DNA of 11,785 bases from JBLNCE01 sp050260415 (GTDB taxonomy: Bacteria; Bacillota; UBA4882; JAAYXC01). Under the pieces are notes generated by a model. It did no database searches. It saw only the letters and a program-made list of their open reading frames with translations, and was not told the origin of the DNA. Positions 6,963-11,785 of the stretch are shown in pieces. The stretch covers positions 1 through 11,785 of the forward strand of contig JBLNCE010000144.1 of the NCBI GenBank assembly GCA_050260415.1, written 5' to 3'. The translations under genes were made by a program, and so were the position numbers. Each line of letters begins with the position of its first letter. Within the stretch, counting starts at the first letter, position 1.

Positions 6963-7439
6963 ATGCGGGATTGGGAAGAAGGGCCCCCCGAGGAGGAAAG
7001 GGGCCGCCGCGGATTTCTCGACAAAGTCCTGGGTTTTCTGGGGTTCGTGGCCGAGGAGGTCGAGGTCGACGAGGACGATCAGGAGGACCAAGCCCCGGTT
7101 AATCAATCGCGGCGTGGACGGCCACGGGTCGTTTCCCTCCAGAGCGCGCAGCGGCAACTGCGGGTGGTGGTTTTTGAGCCAAGGAGCTTTGAAGAAGTAC
7201 AGGCGATCGTGGACCAGCTAAAGAACCACCGCCCGGTCATCATCAACCTCGAGGATACCGACAAGACGGTGGCCAGGCGTGTCGTGGATTTCATGAGCGG
7301 AGCCGTCTATGCCCTGGCCGGCGGGATGCAAAAGATCAGTGTGACGATCTTTCTCTTCACCCCGGCCAATGTGGAGATCTCGCTCGGCCCCCGGGCGGAG
7401 CCGCGCGACCGGTCGAATTTCTTAAATCTTAATACATGA
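6963..7439 (+). CDS. sepF: Cell division protein SepF
   Basis: This 158-residue protein is SepF, which binds the C-terminal tail of FtsZ, polymerises into arcs or rings and tethers the Z ring to the membrane. The first residues plus RGFLDKVLGFLGFV (about 15-29) can form the membrane-binding amphipathic helix. An acidic linker (EEVEVDEDDQEDQ) follows. The SepF core spans about residues 58-145: VVVFEPRSFEEVQAIVDQL, RPVIINLEDTD, ARRVVDFMSGAVYALAG and ITIFLFTPANVEI-like strands. The ATG at 6963 is chosen because GGGGAGG (6946-6952) precedes it and it fits the family N-terminus. It starts seven bases after the yggS stop. Confidence 0.96.
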   Translation: MRDWEEGPPEEERGRRGFLDKVLGFLGFVAEEVEVDEDDQEDQAPVNQSRRGRPRVVSLQSAQRQLRVVVFEPRSFEEVQAIVDQLKNHRPVIINLEDTDKTVARRVVDFMSGAVYALAGGMQKISVTIFLFTPANVEISLGPRAEPRDRSNFLNLNT

Positions 7440-7473
7440 ACACAAACGTAAATTGGCCTATGGGGGTGTGCGA

Positions 7474-8301
7474 TTGGCCGGTGTCCTTGACGGGTTGACG
7501 GTGGGTTTCCTCGGGGCGGGGGCGATGGCCGAGGCCATGCTGCGCGGCTTAGGCGGCGCGGGCGGGCGCCTCCTGGCCAGCGATCCGGATCCAAGCCGCC
7601 GGAGCAAGGTGGAAGCCGGGTACGGGGTAAAGGTCTTTGCGGACAACCAGGCGCTCGTGTCCGAAGCCGATGTGGTGGTGCTGGCGGTCAAGCCGCAGAT
7701 GGCCGGCACGGTCCTGGCCGAAGTCGGCGCCGCCCTCCGCCCCGGACAGGCGCTTCTTTCCATCGTCGCGGGTCTGCGGCTGGAGACGATCAAAACGGCG
7801 GTGGCCGCGCGCGGCGTAATCCGCGCCATGCCCAATGCGCCCGCCCTGATTGGCGCGGGTATCACCGGTGTTGCGCTCGGGGAACAGGATGCCCGTCTCG
7901 AGAGCCTGGCCCGGGCGATCCTGGCGCCTCTGGGCCGCATGGTATTTGTGCCCGAGAGCTTGCTCGATGCCGTAACCGGTCTATCGGGCAGCGGGCCCGC
8001 CTATGTCGCGCTCTTTACGGAAGCGATGATCGAGGCGGGGGTCAAAGTGGGCCTGCCTCGCCCGATCGCCGTCGAGCTAGCGGTGCAGACCCTGCTCGGT
8101 ACGGCGAAACTGCTGGCTGACGGCGAGTCGCCCGCGGCACTGCGAGAAAGGGTCACCTCACCCGGCGGCACCACGGCTTCCGGCCTCTATGCCCTGGAAC
8201 GGGGCCGGTTGCGGGCGGCGGTGAGCGAGGCGGTGACGGAAGCGACGGAGCGGGCCGCCGTGCTTGGCGGCGCAAACAAAACACGGAGTGATGGTGCTTG
8301 A
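7474..8301 (+). CDS. proC: Pyrroline-5-carboxylate reductase
   Basis: ProC reduces pyrroline-5-carboxylate to proline with NAD(P)H in the cytoplasm. The N-terminal dinucleotide-binding fold has VGFLGAGAMAEAMLRG (Gly-x-Gly-x-Met), then LLASDPDPSR and VVVLAVKPQ. VIRAMPNAPALIGAG is the family's MPN substrate region, and AVTGLSGSGPAYVALFTEAM is the ProC signature leading into the C-terminal dimerisation helices. The gene ends with a typical LRERVTSPGGTTASGL segment. TTG 7474 is preferred because GGGGGTG lies seven bases upstream, giving 275 residues, the usual length; TTG 7453 or GTG 7468 are less well placed. proC between sepF and yggT is a known arrangement in Clostridia-like genomes. Its stop overlaps the yggT start by two bases. 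Confidence 0.95.
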   Translation: MAGVLDGLTVGFLGAGAMAEAMLRGLGGAGGRLLASDPDPSRRSKVEAGYGVKVFADNQALVSEADVVVLAVKPQMAGTVLAEVGAALRPGQALLSIVAGLRLETIKTAVAARGVIRAMPNAPALIGAGITGVALGEQDARLESLARAILAPLGRMVFVPESLLDAVTGLSGSGPAYVALFTEAMIEAGVKVGLPRPIAVELAVQTLLGTAKLLADGESPAALRERVTSPGGTTASGLYALERGRLRAAVSEAVTEATERAAVLGGANKTRSDGA

Positions 8302-8558
8302 TCGCCATAGTCAATTTCGCGGCGCGCCTCTTGATGCTTTTCATTCTATTGCGCGTGGTGGTTTCCTGGATGCGGCCCCCGCGTGAGAACCAATACTTAT
8401 ATTTGCTGCGTATTTTGACGGAACCGGTCTTGGCCCCATTTCGCCGCTTTTTTAATCTGCGCCGGCTGGGATTCGACCTCTCGCCCCTCGCGGCCTTGAT
8501 CAGCGTGGAGATCTTGCGGAACATGGTAATCTGGATCGTAAGGGCGATCTCGCTTTAA
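8298..8558 (+). CDS. yggT: YggT family membrane protein (YlmG)
   Basis: This 86-residue protein has the YggT layout: a first membrane helix (IVNFAARLLMLFILLRVVVSWM), a short loop with the conserved ILTEPVLAPFRRFF, then FDLSPLAALISVEILRN leading into a second helix. Family members affect division and nucleoid or chloroplast distribution, and some act in osmotic tolerance; the molecular function is unsettled. The TTG start at 8298 overlaps the proC stop (TTGA), and GGAG at 8285-8288 lies nine bases upstream, so translation is probably coupled to proC. It sits at the ylmG position. Confidence 0.92.
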   Translation: MIAIVNFAARLLMLFILLRVVVSWMRPPRENQYLYLLRILTEPVLAPFRRFFNLRRLGFDLSPLAALISVEILRNMVIWIVRAISL

Positions 8559-8615
8559 GTAGGCCTTTTTCACATCGTTTCTAGAGTTCAAAGCTCTGCC
8601 AAAGGAGTCGGTCCC

Positions 8616-9386
8616 TTGCCCGAATTATCCCATCTGACCGAAGAAGACCGCATCCTGGTCCGGCGGCTCCTGGATCAAGGCCAGAAGGCGCTGAGCGCCC
8701 AAAAGCCGGTTTATGCCGATTTCCTGGATCCGCGCCAACGCGAGCTGGTCGGACGGGAACTGGCGGTCCTGCCCGGATTACGATGCCTATACTACGGCGG
8801 TTACCGCCGGGCGGAACGGCAGCGCCTCGTCTTAGCCGCCGACTGCCTGCTCATGGAAGCCGTCGATCCGGGTCTGGCCTATGTGCAGATCAGCGCGCCG
8901 GCGGCCAATGCATTGACGCACCAGGATTATCTGGGCGCCATCTTGAGCTTGGGCCTCAAACGCGAGAAAATCGGAGACCTCGTCGTCCTGGAATCCGGAT
9001 GTCAGGCCGTCGTGGCGGAAGAGATCGCGCCGTTGATCCAGACCAGCCTGCGCCGCGTGGGCCGCGGGGAAGTCTCGGTTGCCCCGATCGAACCGGAGCA
9101 ACTGCAAGTGCCCCCCGAACGCGAAAAGGAGATCCGCACCACGGTAGCCTCGCCGCGGCTGGACGCGGTCGCGTCCGATGGGTTCGGCGAATCCCGCACG
9201 CGCATGGCGCGGGAGATTAAAGCCGGCCGGGTACGGGTCAACTGGCAACCGGTGCTGAAGCCGGACCATCTCCTGCAGGCCGGCGACGTGATCTCGATCC
9301 GGGGACGCGGCCGGGTGATCCTGGCGGAAGTAACCGGAACGACCAAGAAAGGGCGCCTCGGGTTAGTATTGAAGAGGATGACCTAG
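8616..9386 (+). CDS. ylmH: YlmH, S4-domain RNA-binding protein
   Basis: This 256-residue protein matches YlmH of the division cluster. The N-terminal region includes DFLDPRQRELVGREL and LRCLYYGGYRRAERQRLV; the middle has HQDYLGAILSLGLKREKIGDLVV, typical of the family. The C-terminal S4 RNA-binding domain covers about residues 180-245: SPRLDAVASDGFGESRTRMA, then IKAGRVRVNW and LQAGDVISIRGRGRVIL. In Firmicutes YlmH binds ribosomal complexes and has been tied to rescue of stalled nascent chains. The TTG at 8616 is chosen because AAAGGAG (8601-8607) precedes it by eight bases. Confidence 0.94.
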   Translation: MPELSHLTEEDRILVRRLLDQGQKALSAQKPVYADFLDPRQRELVGRELAVLPGLRCLYYGGYRRAERQRLVLAADCLLMEAVDPGLAYVQISAPAANALTHQDYLGAILSLGLKREKIGDLVVLESGCQAVVAEEIAPLIQTSLRRVGRGEVSVAPIEPEQLQVPPEREKEIRTTVASPRLDAVASDGFGESRTRMAREIKAGRVRVNWQPVLKPDHLLQAGDVISIRGRGRVILAEVTGTTKKGRLGLVLKRMT

Positions 9387-9519
9387 AGAGATGGATACCA
9401 GCTTGTTTCACCACAGAGTCGCAAAGCACGTAAAGAAGACCCGAATATCTCTATGGAGCGCAGACCATTCTTCAATCAGATAGATTAATCTTGCTTAGTA
9501 GTTATGGAGGTGCTTTCTC
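9387..9519. other. Spacer before divIVA, with possible repeat fossil
   Basis: This 133-base gap is AT-richer than the genes around it. TTTCACCACAGAGTCGCAAAG (9407-9427) resembles the ACCACAGAG-CAAAG interspersed sequence seen between genes of many environmental bacteria. AGAGAT (9386-9391) and ATCTCT (9447-9452) can pair. A separate promoter for divIVA is plausible, but I find no clear -35/-10 pair. Confidence 0.3.
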
Positions 9520-10053
9520 GTGTTGACGCCGGTGGATCTTGAAACAACCGTCTTCAGGAGGGGATTTCGGGGCTATCAAGTGCAAGAAGTACGGGAGTTC
9601 ATGGTCCGCCTGACGCAGGACTACGAACACATCTACCGTGAGAACATCGAACTCAAGGAGAAGCTTGAAGCTTACGAAAACAAGCTCTCCGCCTACCAAC
9701 GGACCGAGGAAACGCTCCAGAGCACGCTGCTTCTGGCGGAGAAGACCGCCGAGGAGGTCCGGGAGACCAGTCAGAAACAGGCCGAACTGCTGCTGCGCGA
9801 GGCGGAACACCGGGCGGAACAAGTACGGACTCGTGTCAGGGAAGAGATCCGGGCGGAGCTGGAGCGCCTGGCGAGCCTGAAACAGCAGGCCGAGTTCTTC
9901 CGGCTGCAGTTCAAGAACTTTCTCAAAGCCCTGGCGGACATGGCCGACCGGCAGCTCAATCTCGATGTGACCTGGGACGAACTGTTCAAAAAAGCCGCCC
10001 CCGGGATCATTGAGACGGCGGCACCCGTGGAGGCATCCGCCGCCCAGGAATGA
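9520..10053 (+). CDS. divIVA: Cell-pole/division protein DivIVA
   Basis: This 177-residue protein has the DivIVA N-terminal lipid-binding domain: LTPVDLETTVFRRGFRGYQV matches the Bacillus start LTPxDI...F..SFRGYD, with Phe16-Arg17 as the likely membrane-inserting pair. The conserved helix VREFMVRLTQDYE follows. From about residue 40 to 145 the sequence is nearly continuous heptad coiled coil rich in Glu, Lys, Gln and Ala (IELKEKLEAYENKL and on). The C-terminus is short and Ala/Glu-rich. DivIVA marks negatively curved membrane at septa and poles and recruits division or wall-synthesis partners. GTG 9520 is preferred: TGGAGG (9505-9510) lies nine bases upstream; TTG 9523 is the alternative. This is the usual last gene of the ylm block. 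Confidence 0.95.
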   Translation: MLTPVDLETTVFRRGFRGYQVQEVREFMVRLTQDYEHIYRENIELKEKLEAYENKLSAYQRTEETLQSTLLLAEKTAEEVRETSQKQAELLLREAEHRAEQVRTRVREEIRAELERLASLKQQAEFFRLQFKNFLKALADMADRQLNLDVTWDELFKKAAPGIIETAAPVEASAAQE

Positions 10054-10083
10054 GTTATTTGGGCGTTGATCAGGCAGAAACCC

Positions 10084-10121
10084 CCTCCATCGGAAAAAAT
10101 TCTTCGGATCAGGAGGATTTT
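10084..10121 (+). terminator. Probable terminator after divIVA
   Basis: CCTCC (10084-10088) pairs with GGAGG (10112-10116), and inside it ATCGGAA (10089-10095) pairs with TTCGGAT (10103-10109) with one G-G mismatch. TTTT follows at 10118-10121. It lies 30 bases past the divIVA stop. The stem is interrupted, so efficiency is unclear. Confidence 0.45.
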
Positions 10122-10169
10122 GCCGTAGTCCATAGAATTTAAGCTTGAACGGAAGATAGGTGTCGTTTG

Positions 10170-10236
10170 ACACTCACAAGCCCGGATGGCTTGTGCAGCG
10201 TTACGTGCAAGGAAGCACGCGAGTGTTTTTTGCTGC
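10170..10236 (+). ncRNA. Three-way-junction structure with T run (leader or attenuator)
   Basis: Three helices can form together: ACACTC (10170-10175) with GAGTGT (10221-10226); ACAAGCC (10176-10182) with GGCTTGT (10188-10194); CGTGC (10204-10208) with GCACG (10215-10219). Six T's (10226-10231) end it, as in a terminator. In addition GCAGC (10195-10199) can pair with GCTGC (10232-10236), which would make a pseudoknot with the first helix. The second helix repeats the CACAAGCC...GGCTT theme of the hairpin at 10244. It does not match a riboswitch consensus I know. Function is inferred only. Confidence 0.4.
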
Positions 10237-10438
10237 GCTCCACAAGCCCGCCGGGCTTTTTTATAGAGCCGAAAGCCTGCAAAAAGGGGACTGTGAGGGA
10301 AAGGAGGTGAACCTGAAACTTTAACTTTCCAACCAAAGGCGGAACGGCAGGAAGCGGAAACGAAACATGGACAGTTTCTGTACAACCCCTGTTCCGCCGA
10401 GGCTCTCTAGCGGAAAGAAAAAGTTAAGGGGGATAATA
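10237..10438 (+). promoter_or_regulatory. Conserved structured 5' leader, copy 1
   Basis: This leader of about 200 nt precedes the beta-barrel gene and is homologous to 11577-11770 before the next gene. In order it holds a terminator-like hairpin (AAGCCC 10244-10249 with GGGCTT 10253-10258 and six T's); AGAGCC (10265-10270); GGGGACTGTGAG; an extended Shine-Dalgarno at 10299-10310; a hairpin CGGAAAC/GTTTCTG (10355-10361, 10374-10380) with loop GAAACATGGACA; an enclosing helix GGCGGAAC/GTTCCGCC (10338-10345, 10391-10398); GGCTCT (10401-10406), able to pair with AGAGCC; and the true ribosome site AAGGGGGATAATA. The stem sequences differ from copy 2 while pairing is kept, so RNA structure appears to be under selection. 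A cis-regulatory RNA is likely; the ligand or factor is unknown. Confidence 0.7.
10244..10262 (+). terminator. Terminator-like hairpin at head of leader copy 1
   Basis: A six-base stem AAGCCC/GGGCTT with a three-base loop runs straight into six T's. It could end transcription from upstream or act as an attenuator within the leader. The matching hairpin at 11584-11600 has a GGA loop and four T's, so stem and place are conserved. Confidence 0.55.
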
Positions 10439-11389
10439 ATGAAGAAGATCCTTGCGATCGTTCTCGCGTTTGCGTTCGTGCTCGGTTTGGCCAGCGTGGC
10501 CAGCGCCGAATTCAAGGCCAGCGGCCAGTTCGTTGTGAAAGGCACCTATGACCTCGCTGATTCCGCGTGGAGTTTGGGCACCAGCCTGGGCGACTCCCGC
10601 ATCGAGCTCAAACTCTCCGGCGCTTGGGGCAATGCGACTGGTGATGCCACCTTCAGGCTGAAGGAAGTCAAGACGACCGTCGAGCTGTGGGAAGACACAA
10701 ATGATGATGACGTCGCTGACGCAGTCAAAGAGGAAATCACCGTCGGTCCGTACGTCGAGTTCCGGTCCGCCAATTATACGTACAAGTTCAGCGACGCGTT
10801 TTCCCTCGGCTTGGCCTATCATCGGGCCGGTTCCACCTACTACACCTCTCCGGTGGACGAGACCGAGTGGCAGTATGCCGGCACCTGGCTCAAGGGCGTT
10901 GTCACGTTCGATGGCGGTTCATTGACCGCGTTCTACAATGGCAGCCTCGATGACATCAGAATCCTGGCCGCCGGTTCCTATGCCATGGATCCTTTAACCC
11001 TCGGCGCTCAGGTCGCTTATACTGGCGACTTCGCGGCCAATGGTTACGTGAAGTATGCTTTGACGGATGCCATTACCCTCGCTGGCGAAGTCGTTTATGA
11101 CGGCGATGTCGCTTTTGGCGCCCGGGCTGACTTCGAAGCCGACGCTTTTGCCGCTTACGGGTTCTTCCTCTATGGGGAAGAGTTCGGTCCCTTTGAGGTG
11201 GGCGCCTCCTACGATCTCAGCGATGTGCTGAACGTTTACGGCAGCTACAATTCCGGCGTGAACGATGACGGCGTGGACATCGGAGTAACGGCTGGCGCCG
11301 AGTGGAAGCTCGACGGCACCAACGTTCTGGGCGTGGAGTATGCTCAGGAGGACGATGCGGTCACTGCTACCCTCACGATCAAGTTCTAA
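10439..11389 (+). CDS. Predicted outer-membrane beta-barrel (porin-like) protein
   Basis: This 316-residue exported protein has a clear signal peptide (MKKILAIVLAFAFVLGLASV, with likely cleavage after ASA at residue 23). The mature part starts EFKASGQFVVKGTYDLAD and continues as alternating strands rich in Gly, Tyr, Phe, Ala and Asp (PYVEFRSANYTYKF, FSLGLAYHRAG, LTLGAQVAYTGDF, FEVGASYDLSDVLNVYGSY), then WKLDGTNVLGVEY. It ends TATLTIKF; a final Phe after alternating hydrophobics is the usual BAM recognition signal, so it should form a barrel of perhaps 12-16 strands in an outer membrane. An acidic insert (DTNDDDVAD, residues 86-94) looks like a calcium loop. No SLH domain is present. ATG 10439 is chosen for the signal peptide and the ribosome site AAGGGGGA; an in-frame ATG at 10367 lies in the leader hairpin. 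No family name is assigned; porin is inferred from architecture. Confidence 0.75.
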   Translation: MKKILAIVLAFAFVLGLASVASAEFKASGQFVVKGTYDLADSAWSLGTSLGDSRIELKLSGAWGNATGDATFRLKEVKTTVELWEDTNDDDVADAVKEEITVGPYVEFRSANYTYKFSDAFSLGLAYHRAGSTYYTSPVDETEWQYAGTWLKGVVTFDGGSLTAFYNGSLDDIRILAAGSYAMDPLTLGAQVAYTGDFAANGYVKYALTDAITLAGEVVYDGDVAFGARADFEADAFAAYGFFLYGEEFGPFEVGASYDLSDVLNVYGSYNSGVNDDGVDIGVTAGAEWKLDGTNVLGVEYAQEDDAVTATLTIKF

Positions 11390-11410
11390 GAAGAATCCAA
11401 GTGATTGGCG

Positions 11411-11445
11411 AAGACTGGGAGCCCTTTGGGCTTCCAGTCTTTTTG
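11411..11445 (+). terminator. Strong rho-independent terminator
   Basis: AAGACTGGGAGCCC (11411-11424) pairs over 14 bases, with one G-T wobble, to GGGCTTCCAGTCTT (11428-11441) across a TTT loop, and runs into five T's. It lies 21 bases past the beta-barrel stop and separates it from the next transcription unit. Confidence 0.93.
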
Positions 11446-11449
11446 TTAT

Positions 11450-11478
11450 TTGACAAGTGTGATTCTTATCAATATACC
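11450..11478 (+). promoter_or_regulatory. Sigma-A-type promoter for the second exported-protein gene
   Basis: A perfect -35 TTGACA (11450-11455) is followed after 17 bases by TATACC (11473-11478), four of six bases of the consensus. It starts five bases after the strong terminator, so the downstream gene has its own transcription unit. Transcription would begin near 11485, giving a leader of about 285 nt before the ATG at 11771. Confidence 0.75.
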
Positions 11479-11576
11479 CATAACTAGCTGCCCTCCCGGA
11501 AAAATCTCTCGTTCCAGCAGGAATTCACCAGGTCTCGTTGAATACAATGCTCAAAGCACCAGGATCCCGTCCCTAT

Positions 11577-11770
11577 GCTCCACAAGCCCGGAGGGCTTTT
11601 ACATAGAGCCGGAGGCTCTTTAGCGGGGACTGTGAGAGAGAGGAGGTGAAATCCGAAACTTTTGCATTCCACTTAGGCAGGAGGCCCTAAGTGGAAACGG
11701 AACATGGATAGTTTCCACTCAGCCTACCTGCTGAGGCTCTCAAGGAATGAGAAAGTCAAGGAGGATAATA
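11577..11770 (+). promoter_or_regulatory. Conserved structured 5' leader, copy 2
   Basis: This homologue of 10237-10438 has the same order of elements: hairpin AAGCCC/GGGCTT (11584-11589, 11593-11598); AGAGCC (11605-11610) with two possible partners GGCTCT (11614-11619 and 11735-11740); GGGGACTGTGAG; GAGAGGAGGTGA (11638-11649); a nine-base hairpin AGTGGAAAC/GTTTCCACT (11690-11698, 11711-11719) with loop GGAACATGGATA; and enclosing pairs GCAGG/CCTGC plus AGGC/GCCT. A rival nine-base stem CCACTTAGG/CCTAAGTGG (11669-11677, 11686-11694) uses bases of the loop hairpin, so the two cannot coexist, which suggests a switch. It ends in AAGGAGGATAATA, the ribosome site of the next gene. Confidence 0.7.
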
Positions 11771-11785
11771 ATGAAGAGATTTTAC
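11771..11785 (+). CDS. Start of a second exported or envelope protein (partial)
   Basis: Only five codons (MKRFY) are inside the window. The start is supported by AAGGAGG eight bases upstream, by a good promoter 300 bases before and by a leader homologous to that of the beta-barrel gene, in which ATGAAG also opens the frame at the same place. A paralogous outer-membrane protein is likely but cannot be seen. Confidence 0.6.

Noticed and set aside
10167..10195. TTGACA at 10167-10172 as promoter of the beta-barrel gene
   Set aside because: No -10-like hexamer lies 16-18 bases downstream (CTTGTG region), and the sequence is part of the three-way-junction structure. The real promoter of this gene was not found.
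10355..10380. Match of the ATGGAY hairpin loop to the TwoAYGGAY RNA motif
   Set aside because: Only one loop of this kind is present per leader and the rest of the structure differs; a six-base match is expected often by chance. An Rfam search would settle it.
10237..10438. Known riboswitch classes (c-di-GMP, glycine, fluoride, guanidine, cobalamin) in the leader
   Set aside because: None of the conserved core sequences of these classes, as I remember them, can be seen.
1..11785. tRNA, rRNA, CRISPR arrays or insertion sequences
   Set aside because: No cloverleaf, rRNA block, spaced direct repeats or transposase-like coding region could be found on either strand.

Overview
The window most likely comes from a high-GC, Gram-positive-lineage bacterium (Bacillota/Firmicutes), possibly one with an outer membrane. 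The central block follows the conserved Firmicutes order downstream of ftsZ: pgeF (ylmD), yggS (ylmE), sepF, proC, yggT (ylmG), ylmH and divIVA. Just after divIVA lies a gene for a secreted beta-strand-rich protein ending in Lys-Phe, as outer-membrane beta-barrels do, and the first codons of a second exported protein follow. A divIVA/sepF division cluster beside an apparent porin suggests a diderm Firmicute (for example a Limnochordia-like lineage). This is inference; no rRNA or other taxonomic marker is present.

Layout. Bases 2-607 (minus strand) encode a small secreted carbohydrate-binding-like protein. Bases 983-1648 encode a small alpha/beta hydrolase. Bases 1649-1947 hold a weak hairpin, a possible gene remnant and a hexamer repeat. 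Bases 1948-3644 carry a tight pair, a ChrB-type chromate-resistance domain protein and an MFS transporter. Bases 3645-3839 contain two related palindromes. From 3840 to 10053 all genes are on the plus strand and closely packed: a radical-SAM NrdG-like activase overlapping pgeF, an HlyD-like membrane protein, yggS, sepF, proC, yggT, ylmH and divIVA. Many of these genes use GTG or TTG starts with good ribosome-binding sites.

The division block combines cell-division factors (SepF, DivIVA, YggT, YlmH) with housekeeping enzymes (PgeF, PLP-binding YggS, ProC). The sigma-factor and sporulation genes that often precede this block in spore formers are absent here; their place is taken by nrdG and the chrB-MFS pair.

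The most interesting part is 10060-11785. Two consecutive exported-protein genes are each preceded by a leader of about 200 nt with strongly conserved sequence and compensating stem changes. Each leader has a terminator-like hairpin, an extended Shine-Dalgarno sequence more than 120 nt upstream of the real start codon, a hairpin with a conserved 12-nt loop, and mutually exclusive pairings. The first leader is also preceded by a compact three-way-junction structure ending in a T run. This looks like an undescribed cis-regulatory RNA family controlling envelope-protein genes.
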